Shown: positions 16,007-22,981 of the stretch, piece after piece
How positions within the stretch are numbered: position 1 is the first letter of the stretch
Layout: every line of letters starts with the position of its first letter
DNA from: RGIG8748 sp045646525
GTDB lineage: Bacteria; Bacillota; Clostridia; UMGS1810
Direction: 5' to 3'
Length of the DNA: 46,985 bases
Assembly: GCA_045646525.1 (NCBI GenBank)
Contig: JAZRKX010000050.1
Coordinates: 1 to 46,985 of the forward strand
The notes under the pieces: model-generated
Databases searched by the model: none
Told to the model about the DNA's origin: nothing
Seen by the model: the letters and a program-made list of their open reading frames with translations, nothing else
Made by a program: the position numbers and the translations under genes

Positions 16007-16777
16007 CTAAACCTTATTTTTGTCATACAGCCGCAAGAGAATGTAATACTCTCCGCTGAATTCGTTTTTCTGTGACTGCACATCCGATATCTCATAGTCA
16101 TTGAGTTCCGTATGCCAGTTGGGATATACATTTTTTATTTCACGTATATCATCACGCTCTACACTCTCATGAATCTGCTTTGCCCTGATGCGCGACACCC
16201 TATAATCATTCTGCCGTTCAATAGGCTTTTTTAGATTCTTGGAACAGGACCAACGGCGATATGTAACCCTATTCTTAGTGAGGTAATGAACAAGACCTGC
16301 AACACCATCCTCTGTGAACTGTAGTGCTCTCGAATTGGCATAACCATATCCCCACAATGCTTCCAGCTCTGTTCTGTCCACTCCTCCGGACATGAATGTA
16401 TGAAAGTGAATCCTTCCGTTTTTTTCTCCCTCTTCCATAATCCAGATATATTTAAGTTCTATATCCTCTCTTGCATATAACCTCTTTGCCCTCCGAATGA
16501 AATTCTGTATGTTTTTCTTTGCAACATCTATATCCGAAGGCATGTGTCCGTTGTCATAGGTGAAGGTAACCATATAATCTTTGTTTTTAAAATTTGTATG
16601 TACCAGTCTCAAGAGCTTTCTTTCTGCATTCTCCGCATTGAGCCTTGCCTGCGTCTCGCTTGTCGGCTTTCGCTTGGTGGGACTCCTTCCCTTTTGCTTG
16701 GGATACACGGGATATATTTGAACATCCATATAATTCCCGCATATGTATTTTTTCTCTCTATAATAAATTCGGTGCAT
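16007..16777 (-). CDS. HUH replication initiator (rolling-circle Rep, microvirus/plasmid-like)
   Basis: This is 256 residues. Motif I is MVTFTYDNGHMPSD (69-82), and the HUH metal motif HFH lies at 124-126 in EEGEKNGRIHFHTFMSGG. A WGYGYANSR segment follows, and the tyrosine region YLTKN holds Tyr165. This matches replication proteins of microvirus and rolling-circle plasmid type, which nick one strand and stay bound to its 5' end. Its use by a tailed temperate phage is uncommon. AGAGG precedes the ATG. It lies 15 bases before the helicase-methylase gene. Confidence 0.82.
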   Translation of the reverse strand: MHRIYYREKKYICGNYMDVQIYPVYPKQKGRSPTKRKPTSETQARLNAENAERKLLRLVHTNFKNKDYMVTFTYDNGHMPSDIDVAKKNIQNFIRRAKRLYAREDIELKYIWIMEEGEKNGRIHFHTFMSGGVDRTELEALWGYGYANSRALQFTEDGVAGLVHYLTKNRVTYRRWSCSKNLKKPIERQNDYRVSRIRAKQIHESVERDDIREIKNVYPNWHTELNDYEISDVQSQKNEFSGEYYILLRLYDKNKV

Positions 16778-16825
16778 ATGTCCTCTCTTTTCTATGGTTG
16801 ATTACTTAATATTCCCATACCAGCC

Positions 16826-16912
16826 TCAAAGTGCCCGGAGGACACTTTGAAAAATTTGACTTTTGCACCGAAACATGCTATAATATATTTGCGTTTATGG
16901 CATGCGGTGCAA
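16826..16912. other. Inverted-repeat cluster beside rep: candidate replication origin (dso)
   Basis: Two perfect inverted repeats lie just upstream of the HUH rep gene. The first is TCAAAGTG/CACTTTGA (16826-16833 with 16843-16850) around a 9-base GC-rich loop. The second is TTGCACCG/CGGTGCAA (16863-16870 with 16905-16912) flanking the rightward promoter's -10. Rolling-circle origins often use such hairpins as Rep binding and nicking sites next to the rep gene. The nick site itself cannot be assigned. Confidence 0.4.
16856..16884 (+). promoter_or_regulatory. Strong rightward sigma-A promoter for a small RNA
   Basis: TTGACT (16856-16861), a 17-base spacer and TATAAT (16879-16884) lie on the strand opposite to the surrounding genes. 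One of the best promoter matches in the prophage. Confidence 0.75.
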
Positions 16913-16960
16913 ATCGTATGGCTTGAGACTATCGAGGTTTTTCGATAGTCTCTTTTCTTT
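16891..16960 (+). ncRNA. Putative antisense/counter-transcribed RNA upstream of rep (about 70 nt)
   Basis: Starting about 7 bases after the TATAAT at 16879, the transcript runs into an 11-bp perfect hairpin (16925-16935 with 16942-16952) followed by TTTTCTTT, a classic terminator. The product of about 70 nt has no convincing coding frame: a 9-codon ATG frame lacks a ribosome binding site. It is antisense to the untranslated stretch between the small membrane gene at 16959 and rep at 16777. This resembles counter-transcribed RNAs that control plasmid rep genes. Confidence 0.6.
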
Positions 16961-17135
16961 ACCAATTTTTAAGCACTATGTATATCAATGGCAGAAAAAG
17001 TACGCAAATCTCTCCGCCTACTGCCTCGTAACCTCTCTCAAAGGTTGCAGCCATGTGCAAAACTTGAAACAGAATTACGGTACCCAGTATCGCAAGAAGT
17101 ACATATAAGCTTTTTTTAAGAATTTTTTCAGACAT
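16959..17135 (-). CDS. Small two-helix membrane protein (58 aa)
   Basis: ATG 17135 is preceded by AGGAGG with good spacing and the frame ends at TAA 16959-16961. It has two hydrophobic segments, about residues 8-28 (LYVLLAILGTVILFQVL) and 42-55 (EICVLFLPLIYIVL). Function unknown. Its stop lies just beyond the terminator of the opposite-strand RNA. Confidence 0.7.
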   Translation of the reverse strand: MSEKILKKSLYVLLAILGTVILFQVLHMAATFERGYEAVGGEICVLFLPLIYIVLKNW

Positions 17136-17147
17136 TTTATTTTCCTC

Positions 17148-17483
17148 CTAACAATCATATTTGCGAACATATTCACCATAGCTCAATCCACATTCGCGTG
17201 CCAATCTGTTTATCTCTGCAAGGGAACAGGTGGCTTTTTTTCGCATACTGCGATTGCTTTTCTTTGCCCTGCCATTTGCTCTGTCACGGCATTCTTTCGA
17301 GCAATATGCACACTTACGCAAAGTATTAAAAGCTTGTCCGCAATATTTGCAGATGATGGTTTTTAATGTGTTTTTTTCTCTGTGATTTTTGTAATATTCT
17401 TTTCTGCATTCTACACAGCAGTGCTTTTGAGCATTCTCCGTAGGAGTGAATTTCAAGCCACAATTTTTACATGCCTTTTCCAT
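17148..17483 (-). CDS. Cys-rich double zinc-finger protein
   Basis: This is 111 residues. Two finger units (CKNCGLKF...HCCVECRKEYY and CKYCGQAF...YCSKECRDRA) are followed by a basic linker and a helical end (CSLAEINRLARECGLSYGEYV). The fingers resemble those of the protein at 8471, so both may bind nucleic acid. Start after GAGGT. Function unknown. Confidence 0.75.
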   Translation of the reverse strand: MEKACKNCGLKFTPTENAQKHCCVECRKEYYKNHREKNTLKTIICKYCGQAFNTLRKCAYCSKECRDRANGRAKKSNRSMRKKATCSLAEINRLARECGLSYGEYVRKYDC

Positions 17484-17492
17484 GTGTATACC

Positions 17493-17639
17493 TCATTTCA
17501 ATAAAACTGATATATTTAGTGCCGCACCCGCAAAAAAATATACAGCACTCCAAAAATCATGCTTACACGCACTCCATATGCCTGCGCCTGCATGAAGCAA
17601 TATAACGGCAATGGCAAAAGGATTCAAATTATTAATCAT
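17493..17639 (-). CDS. Small hydrophobic membrane protein (48 aa)
   Basis: ATG 17639 follows AGGGA by 9-10 bases and the frame ends at TGA 17493-17495. Two hydrophobic stretches (PFAIAVILLHAGAGIW and AVYFFAGAALNISVLL) suggest a membrane hairpin. It sits tightly between two early genes. Function unknown. Confidence 0.62.
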   Translation of the reverse strand: MINNLNPFAIAVILLHAGAGIWSACKHDFWSAVYFFAGAALNISVLLK

Positions 17640-17645
17640 ATATCG

Positions 17646-18641
17646 CTATTCCCTCATATACTGTTTTAGCATCGTATTTACTGCCTGTGTGAGCTTGGCT
17701 TTCATGTCATCATCCTTTACCTCATCCAAAGCATTTGCAAGCGCCAGCAGACTTTGCTGTGTTTGATTGAATACTGCCTTAAATGCTGCTACGGCAGGGT
17801 CAGATAGTTGTGCCTGCTTTTTGAGATCCTCAAGGTGCTGCTGTGCCTTCTGCTTTTCATATTCTGCATTTTCAAGATTTCTCTTTGCTTCCTCAAGAGC
17901 CTTGTTAGACTCCGCCACACTTTCTTCCAACTGCTTTTTAAATGCCTCTGTAGCTTTGGCATCGGCTTCTGCCTTTATCTTTGCCATAGCATCTTCGGAA
18001 AGAGTTGGATTTTCTTTAAGCATCTTGGCTTGTTCCTTGGCTTTCTTTTCGGCGGCGCGGGCTTTTTCGAGTTGCTTTGAAAGGGCATCTGTTTCTGCCT
18101 GAGCCTTTTCTGCCTGGGTTTGAGCATTTTTAAAGGATATCTCCATTTCGGATAGCTTGTCCTCAAGCTCTGTGGTCTTTTCTGCCTTTTTGAGAGCTTC
18201 GTCCCTTTCCTTTATAACTCTATCGAGTTCACGAGTGGACATATTCTCTACATCATTGTCCTCCACGAAGGCCTCTCTATCCTCTTCGGGCAATGCAAGA
18301 AGCTTAAGAGCTTTGGTATATGTCAGTTTACCAAGCGTTTGAGAATTCATCTCTGCACCGAAGAAGCCTATCTGCTCATTGCCGTACTCGGCATATAGCC
18401 TCATGAGGTTATTGGCTGTGGACTGAGAGAATTCCGTCCGTTCCTTAAGCCATGTTCCCCATTCACCATGCGGGAGCATTGCCTTGGCTTCCTCAAGCCT
18501 TCTGCCGACCTCGATTGCATATGTAAGGGCAAGACTGCGCGCTTGCATACATATAGTCTTAATCTCAGCGGTTACAACATCTATATTTCTGCCTTCTGCC
18601 TGCACCTCATTATGCGGCATGGTTGCGATTGCGTTTTCCAT
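17646..18641 (-). CDS. DUF3102-type coiled-coil protein
   Basis: This is 331 residues. The N-terminal 110 residues (AEIKTICMQARSLALTYAIEVG, then HGEWGTWLKERTEFSQSTANNLMRLY) match DUF3102, seen in phage and element early regions. Residues 140-270 form a long Lys/Glu/Ala coiled coil. The family is uncharacterised; a DNA-binding or partition-like role is sometimes suggested. It overlaps the PcfJ-like gene by 32 bases, so the two are coupled. Confidence 0.82.
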   Translation of the reverse strand: MENAIATMPHNEVQAEGRNIDVVTAEIKTICMQARSLALTYAIEVGRRLEEAKAMLPHGEWGTWLKERTEFSQSTANNLMRLYAEYGNEQIGFFGAEMNSQTLGKLTYTKALKLLALPEEDREAFVEDNDVENMSTRELDRVIKERDEALKKAEKTTELEDKLSEMEISFKNAQTQAEKAQAETDALSKQLEKARAAEKKAKEQAKMLKENPTLSEDAMAKIKAEADAKATEAFKKQLEESVAESNKALEEAKRNLENAEYEKQKAQQHLEDLKKQAQLSDPAVAAFKAVFNQTQQSLLALANALDEVKDDDMKAKLTQAVNTMLKQYMRE

Positions 18642-20262
18642 GTTTCTTACTCTCCTTTGGTAATTGTTTTATATAGTCAAGCCACAGGGCTTCGAATTGC
18701 TTTACCTCTTCGGTTCTTGGACAGTTACTCTTACCTCTGTTTTGGTCGACCTTTAATGAGGCGATTTCAAGCTCTAAGGTAAAGAATGATTTATCAGGCT
18801 TGTCCTCATGACGAATAAAGAATATACAATGTTCCCCCTTCGAATGTGTATCAATATATCTGCCTACGCAATGACCGAGAGATTTTCCTTCTTGAGTAAG
18901 CTCTTCGGGGTGCTCTGCTATGCGTATGCACAAACCGTTGGCAGAGAAGCAAAACTTGTGGTATTTTTCTGCGAGCTCTGTAAAAGCTTTCCGATACTTT
19001 TCATTCTCAAGCGCCTTTTGTTTCTTAACCTCTTCGTCATGGGCTTTTATAATAGCCTTGGGCCATTTGACAATGCTTTGAGTTAAATCTCCGCCATTGT
19101 CATTAACCGTATCCCAATAGTCATATATGTACTGAGGATTTATAAGGTTCTTGTTCTTTGGATATCTCTTCCGTTGCTTGTCAATGTACCGGAACAGTTT
19201 GGGGAAGTTAAGCTCATAATCGGCACATTTCTCAAGCTGATAATACTGCCATTTTCTACATTCCCTCATGTCCTCAAGCTTAAGTCCTTTTTCCCGGTAT
19301 TCCTTGTAGAATTCCATATCCTTTTTATCCCACTTGCGCTTTACTGCTTCCTTAAATTCGAGCTTATTAAGTCCAAGCATCTTATGAGGTTGCTTCTGTT
19401 TAAGATCAACTCCCGGGAGAGTGCTTAGGTATGAACTTCCGGCACCATAATATGATGATACTTTACAATCTATATACTCATTTATAAGCTTAGATGCTCC
19501 CTGCATGGCAAGGTTCTCTACATTGGGAAGCTTCTGATATATCCGAAGATATGTCACGGGATAACATCTATCAGCACCGTTTACATACTCATAGAGCTTT
19601 GCGTTCTCGAGCACGGTACCGTCAAGGGTATGTACATCCAGATTTACAAACATTTCCTTTTCACTCTTGCCGAAGCTGTCCGTACATTTCTTCATCTGGC
19701 TCCATTGCCCTTTGAAGTATTTATAATAAAAATTGGATGCCATTCCGTTTAATCGGGTGGCTTTCTTTTTTTCAAATACAAATCCCTCACAAGGAAGCAC
19801 ACTTATAGTGACCTCTCCGTTGTTGTTTACCCTTCTTTCGGCAACCCATTGCAGAAGAGCTACCTTATTGTCCTTAAGCTTTTGAAGGTTGATCGGAAAA
19901 AGCTGCTCCATACATTCGCTCTGTCCTATAGCACTGCTATGCTTTGCTTTAACCTGCGCCCCGCATATAGGACACAAAATATCCTGCCCGCTGCCTACCG
20001 TCTCATTTGTCCTGCTGTGTATGAATGAGGGGAATCCCTTGTGGCATCCTGCCGGCAGATATGTTTCGTAAAATTCATTATTGCATGCCGTGCACTTGCA
20101 CCATGCCATTCTCTCTTTTATTCCCGTTACAGGATTAAACACATATTCCGATTTATATACTATGTAATCCACCTTAAAGAGCTTCTTGACATGTTCCCGA
20201 ACCTCAGGGGGCGGAACATTTGAAATTTGTTCAAGATAATTTTCTGTTTCCAACTCTGTCAC
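18610..20262 (-). CDS. PcfJ-like protein
   Basis: This is 550 residues. An N-terminal Cys-rich part (CKCTACNNEF...ILCPICGAQV) could bind zinc. The C-terminal block (LTQEGKSLGHCVGRYIDTHSKGEHCIFFIRHED, then SFFTLELE) is the signature of the PcfJ family, named from conjugative plasmid pCF10 and common in phages and conjugative elements. The biochemical role is unknown. PcfK-like and DUF3102 genes flank it, a recurring trio in mobile elements. Confidence 0.85.
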   Translation of the reverse strand: MTELETENYLEQISNVPPPEVREHVKKLFKVDYIVYKSEYVFNPVTGIKERMAWCKCTACNNEFYETYLPAGCHKGFPSFIHSRTNETVGSGQDILCPICGAQVKAKHSSAIGQSECMEQLFPINLQKLKDNKVALLQWVAERRVNNNGEVTISVLPCEGFVFEKKKATRLNGMASNFYYKYFKGQWSQMKKCTDSFGKSEKEMFVNLDVHTLDGTVLENAKLYEYVNGADRCYPVTYLRIYQKLPNVENLAMQGASKLINEYIDCKVSSYYGAGSSYLSTLPGVDLKQKQPHKMLGLNKLEFKEAVKRKWDKKDMEFYKEYREKGLKLEDMRECRKWQYYQLEKCADYELNFPKLFRYIDKQRKRYPKNKNLINPQYIYDYWDTVNDNGGDLTQSIVKWPKAIIKAHDEEVKKQKALENEKYRKAFTELAEKYHKFCFSANGLCIRIAEHPEELTQEGKSLGHCVGRYIDTHSKGEHCIFFIRHEDKPDKSFFTLELEIASLKVDQNRGKSNCPRTEEVKQFEALWLDYIKQLPKESKKHGKRNRNHAA

Positions 20263-20267
20263 CTCTA

Positions 20268-20624
20268 TTACAAGAAATCTGCCAAATCGAGAAAACCGCT
20301 GTTTGTATCGACTTTCGCAGGCGTTTGGGAATTTGCAACATCACTTATTCCGTAGAATTCTTTTATAATCCTTTCAGCCTCATCCGGCGGTACACATACC
20401 TTACTTCCTTTGAGCTTTTTGTGCAGCTCATCAGCGAAAGCTTGTATCTCTTCCTCACATTTGGCAAGAGTCATTTCGGGATTTTCCAAATCCTTAAGAA
20501 CCATATCACATACCTCGCTTCCGCCGGCACGGCATATATCCTTAAGCTGCTCTCCTACCATATATACGGCAGTTCCCTTTTGTCCCTGTTGTTCCGTTAT
20601 TCTTTTATTCAGTAAATCAAGCAC
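20268..20624 (-). CDS. PcfK-like protein
   Basis: This is 118 residues with GTAVYMVGEQLKDI and the VCVPPDEAERIIKEFYGI segment near residues 75-93, typical of PcfK-like proteins that pair with PcfJ. It is 5 bases from the PcfJ-like gene. Function unknown in both families. Confidence 0.8.
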   Translation of the reverse strand: MLDLLNKRITEQQGQKGTAVYMVGEQLKDICRAGGSEVCDMVLKDLENPEMTLAKCEEEIQAFADELHKKLKGSKVCVPPDEAERIIKEFYGISDVANSQTPAKVDTNSGFLDLADFL

Positions 20625-20835
20625 TTTTTGCCTCCTCCTTCCTTACGACCTTACACCAAGCTACATTCAAGTCGATTGTACTTGCAGGCGGCATTTTTAC
20701 TCTGACAGACATTATAATCTCACCGCCCGGCTTTGCCTTTTTGTATATAACAGCATCTATCTCGTTATATACTTTGCCCTCATGCTCTATGGGCATGTTT
20801 TCCTTAAAAGCCGTCATTGCTTCTATTGGCGTCAT
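20617..20835 (-). CDS. Hypothetical phage protein (72 aa)
   Basis: This small soluble protein (MTPIEAMTAFKENMPIEHEGKVYNEIDAV...) shows a beta-rich middle (GGEIIMSVRVKM). It overlaps the PcfK-like gene by 8 bases and has an AGGTA-type ribosome binding site. Common in this early-region context; function unknown. Confidence 0.7.
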   Translation of the reverse strand: MTPIEAMTAFKENMPIEHEGKVYNEIDAVIYKKAKPGGEIIMSVRVKMPPASTIDLNVAWCKVVRKEEAKSA

Positions 20836-20868
20836 ACAGGTACCTCCTTGCCTTATTTTTTGTTCCTC

Positions 20869-21069
20869 CTATGACAAAAATCGTGCGAGAGCTACTGAAT
20901 TAACATAATATTTCCTGCCTACCTTTTTTACAGGAAACTTCTTGTCTGTAAGTAAGGTCCTGTAATTAAGTCCTACAAATTCAGCTACAGGTAAAAGCGG
21001 TATCAAAGCCCCTCGCCCAAATTTCTCGTAAATCTTTTCTAAATTACCCTCATATGTTGTATTATCCAA
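20869..21069 (-). CDS. Small MerR/excisionase-type DNA-binding protein
   Basis: This is 66 residues. The end LIPLLPVAEFVGLNYRTLLTDKKFPVKKVGRKYYVNSVALARFLS is a winged-helix DNA-binding pattern like helix_turn_helix_17 and excisionases. It may act as excisionase or early regulator; the int gene lies about 4 kb away on the other strand. Confidence 0.7.
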   Translation of the reverse strand: MDNTTYEGNLEKIYEKFGRGALIPLLPVAEFVGLNYRTLLTDKKFPVKKVGRKYYVNSVALARFLS

Positions 21070-21083
21070 GACTCTCCCCTCCT

Positions 21084-21281
21084 TTATCGTTTAAATATGT
21101 TTTTAATAATCTGACCTATTGCCTTGCCTACGCTATTCGTAAGCTCATTAAGTTCGGGCGGTGTAAGCCCTGCTTTTGCAATCCAGTTTATAAGTGCAAT
21201 GGTAGCTATGTACCACTTAATGCTCTGAACTGCAAGAATAATTACTGCTGCCAATAAGGCTGAACAAATAAAGTAAATCAT
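21084..21281 (-). CDS. Small membrane protein (65 aa)
   Basis: The start is set at MIYFICSALL (ATG 21281), 8 bases after GGAGG, rather than at 21305. One or two N-terminal hydrophobic segments (YFICSALLAAVIILAV, then WYIATIALINWIA) precede a charged amphipathic tail. Function unknown. Confidence 0.65.
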   Translation of the reverse strand: MIYFICSALLAAVIILAVQSIKWYIATIALINWIAKAGLTPPELNELTNSVGKAIGQIIKNIFKR

Positions 21282-21301
21282 GTTTTTAACCTCCGATTTC
21301 C

Positions 21302-21526
21302 TCACTTATTTTCTTCAACACCAAAATAATTATCAAATGGAAGAGCATTTAATGTGTTGCTCATTTCCACATGCATTTGGTGTAAAATGCATATTGCTTG
21401 TCCTGCAGTCAAATTGTGTGTTCGCAATACTTTTATAATTTCCTTGCGTATTTTTTCGTCTCGCTTTCTAACCATTTCTGCATCAAGCGCTTTTCCGTTT
21501 GCATCTACAAATGCGGTAATATCCAT
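21302..21526 (-). CDS. Hypothetical helical phage protein (74 aa)
   Basis: The start is set at MDITAFVDANGK (ATG 21526) after GGGGG. It is a charged helical protein (KRDEKIRKEIIKVLRTHNLTAGQAICILHQM) that resembles small phage proteins of unknown function. It is the first leftward gene after the rightward promoter at 21552. Confidence 0.65.
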   Translation of the reverse strand: MDITAFVDANGKALDAEMVRKRDEKIRKEIIKVLRTHNLTAGQAICILHQMHVEMSNTLNALPFDNYFGVEENK

Positions 21527-21551
21527 GACCATCCCCCTTTCTTCTGTTAAT

Positions 21552-21580
21552 TTGAATTTTTGAAATTCCTATGATATAAT
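21552..21580 (+). promoter_or_regulatory. Rightward promoter A (duplicated module)
   Basis: TTGAAT (21552-21557), 17 bases, TATAAT (21575-21580). The stretch through the downstream ribosome binding site is closely similar to that at 22141-22192. Confidence 0.72.
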
Positions 21581-21603
21581 CACCTCGAAAGGAATGATTA
21601 TAA

Positions 21604-21828
21604 ATGGATAAAATGAAATTTAAAGTCCCCGATGTTGCAGCTGGTAAAATAGCACCTCCATATGTTGCGATAAAGCAAATGGAAGAAGAAAAAGAGGTTG
21701 AAAATCAAAAGCGTCAATTTCGACATGAATGGTATATCGCTGTATTTAGCACATTAACCAGCCTAATAACCGGAGCCATTTCGGGTGTGTTAGCGTCGAT
21801 TATATACAATGTAATAATAAACAAATAG
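21604..21828 (+). CDS. Small tail-anchored membrane protein on the opposite strand
   Basis: This is 74 residues, rightward inside the leftward early region, with its own promoter and AAAGGA site. A charged N-terminus (MDKMKFKVPDVAAGK...EEEKEVENQKRQF) is followed by one C-terminal membrane helix at about 44-70 (WYIAVFSTLTSLITGAISG...). Its own promoter and opposite strand suggest expression in the lysogen, as for moron genes. Function unknown. Confidence 0.65.
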   Translation: MDKMKFKVPDVAAGKIAPPYVAIKQMEEEKEVENQKRQFRHEWYIAVFSTLTSLITGAISGVLASIIYNVIINK

Positions 21829-21943
21829 CAACTACACACAATATAAGCATCGCAACTCCAAAACAAGTTGCAAAACAGAACATTCGATGATAAAAGAACA
21901 GCTTCTGTTTCGTTTCTTTTAATTTAGGACATTTGCACGGCAT
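21800..21943 (-). CDS. Small Cys-rich membrane protein (47 aa)
   Basis: ATG 21943 lies 8 bases after AGGAGG; TAA at 21800-21802. A short CKCP-containing N-terminus precedes a hydrophobic helix (FATCFGVAMLILCVVAICLLL). Its 3' end overlaps the tail of the rightward gene at 21604 by 29 bases. Function unknown. Confidence 0.6.
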   Translation of the reverse strand: MPCKCPKLKETKQKLFFYHRMFCFATCFGVAMLILCVVAICLLLHCI

Positions 21944-21946
21944 AGC

Positions 21947-22096
21947 TTAGCCTCCTTTTAGCAACAATAATATTAGGCATATTACAGTTAAAAAATTAAA
22001 TACCGCTAAAAGCGCTACATAATTTTTTAAATTATGGTTTTTCATGGAACTGCTTGCTATCATTGTGAGCAGTTCTTCTTTTTCCTTTTCCGTCAC
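21947..22096 (-). CDS. Small membrane protein with GTG start (49 aa)
   Basis: I choose the GTG at 22096 (product MTEKEKEELLTMIASS...), 7 bases after GGAGG; the frame extends to 22159 but with no site there. A C-terminal hydrophobic segment (VALLAVFNFLTVICLILLLL) is present. Function unknown. Confidence 0.6.
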   Translation of the reverse strand: MTEKEKEELLTMIASSSMKNHNLKNYVALLAVFNFLTVICLILLLLKGG

Positions 22097-22140
22097 ATCT
22101 ACACCTCCTCTCCTTCCCTTTCTCAAACAAATTTGCACAT

Positions 22141-22169
22141 TTGATTTTTTGAGACTCATATGATATACT
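22141..22169 (+). promoter_or_regulatory. Rightward promoter B (duplicated module)
   Basis: TTGATT (22141-22146), 17 bases, TATACT (22164-22169), followed by CACAACAAAGGAG. This is a near copy of the module at 21552-21604. Confidence 0.68.
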
Positions 22170-22191
22170 CACAACAAAGGAGCTGATTATT

Positions 22192-22452
22192 TTGACAAAC
22201 ACACAATATCGCTACATATACCAATACATGAAATGCCCAAAATTTAAGATAAACATCTATTCAAAATCAATTTACAAATACAATAAAGAACGCGATATTT
22301 ATCAATTAATTGAACGCACCTGTGATATTGAGCAACGAAAAAACACAAAATTCAAATGTAATGGAACTAATGCCTTTGGAAGACCATGTTTTATAATTAA
22401 TCCACCACCTTTGGAGTTGTCCCCAACATCTGAAGTGTTTGATTTAACTTAG
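22192..22452 (+). CDS. Small Tyr/Lys-rich protein on the opposite strand, TTG start
   Basis: This is 86 residues from a TTG codon (TTGACAAACACA) 9 bases after AAAGGAG, behind promoter B. The sequence is basic and Tyr-rich (YRYIYQYMKCPKFKINIYSKSIYKYNKERD) and includes two CNG/PCF cysteines. No family is recognised. Like the gene at 21604 it is rightward within leftward genes, so lysogenic expression is suspected. Confidence 0.55.
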   Translation: MTNTQYRYIYQYMKCPKFKINIYSKSIYKYNKERDIYQLIERTCDIEQRKNTKFKCNGTNAFGRPCFIINPPPLELSPTSEVFDLT

Positions 22453-22570
22453 CATCTGTTATACTTTTTGGTGAAGTATAACAAAAATCATTGAAACAAC
22501 ATTGCTCGCATTTCCCGTTTATCTCGGAGCAATGTTGTTTTAATTTTAAGAAAAAATCATGAACATCCAT
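22397..22570 (-). CDS. Small Cys-rich protein (57 aa)
   Basis: ATG 22570 follows GGGGGAG by 6 bases and TAA is at 22397-22399. The product (MDVHDFFLKLKQHCSEINGKC...CCFNDFCYTS...) has six cysteines, possibly metal binding. Its 3' part overlaps the end of the rightward gene at 22192 by 56 bases. Function unknown. Confidence 0.6.
   Translation of the reverse strand: MDVHDFFLKLKQHCSEINGKCEQCCFNDFCYTSPKSITDAKLNQTLQMLGTTPKVVD
22458..22482. other. Perfect 9-bp hairpin after the rightward small gene
   Basis: GTTATACTT/AAGTATAAC around a 7-base loop, starting 6 bases after the stop at 22452. No clear T run follows on either strand. Confidence 0.4.
22494..22546 (+). terminator. 14-bp inverted repeat, likely terminator of the rightward gene
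   Basis: Arms 22494-22507 and 22527-22540 pair perfectly around a 19-base loop, followed by TTAATTTT. It lies inside the opposite-strand gene at 22397-22570. Confidence 0.5.
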
Positions 22571-22616
22571 TTCTATCTCCCCCTCTCCTTTCTTTGTTTG
22601 GTTATCGTTTAACTTT

Positions 22617-22832
22617 TTAAACTTTTACTGTAAAAAAATATTCACCAATTTCATTTATCGGTATACTAAGTAGCATTACAATTTTAACGATATCATCAAC
22701 AGAGAATCTTACCTTATTATTCAATTTTCTTGAAAATGCGGTTCCCGACAATCCAAAATCATTTACGAATTTGGCTTGGCTTCCATATATTTCTACAATT
22801 CGTCCTCTTAACTTCCTATAGTCAAAACTCAT
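22617..22832 (-). CDS. Cro-like regulator (DUF739 family)
   Basis: The start is set at MSFDYRKLRGRIVEIYG (ATG 22832, AGGAGG upstream). The sequence LSGTAFSRKLNNKVRFSVDDIVKIVMLLSIPINEIGEYFF is the DUF739 pattern, HTH proteins that open the early operon of many Firmicute phages and play the Cro part. It is divergent from the repressor gene at 22982 and is the first leftward early gene. Confidence 0.85.
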   Translation of the reverse strand: MSFDYRKLRGRIVEIYGSQAKFVNDFGLSGTAFSRKLNNKVRFSVDDIVKIVMLLSIPINEIGEYFFTVKV

Positions 22833-22868
22833 TCCATCACCACCTCCTCCCATGTAGTTCACAATGGT

Positions 22869-22957
22869 AGTTTAACATTTTAAACTTTGCTTGTCAACCC
22901 CTTTTTTAAACTTTTTTAAACTTTTTTGTTGACATTCTTAAACTTTTGTGCTATTCT
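22869..22957. promoter_or_regulatory. Lysogeny switch: back-to-back promoters and repeated operator motif
   Basis: Leftward: TTGACA (22897-22892), 17 bases, TAAACT (22874-22869) for the Cro-like gene. Rightward: TTGACA (22929-22934), 17 bases, TATTCT (22952-22957) for the repressor. Between and within them the motif TTAAACTTT occurs four times (about 22880, 22906, 22915 and 22939). These are likely operator half-sites for the repressor and Cro-like protein. Confidence 0.8.
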
Positions 22958-22981
22958 ACAACAGAAGGAGGTGCTTTGAAC

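Noticed and set aside
16902..17108. Rightward 68-codon frame over the small RNA region
   Set aside because: It crosses the terminator at 16925-16960 and the leftward small membrane gene, and has no ribosome binding site.
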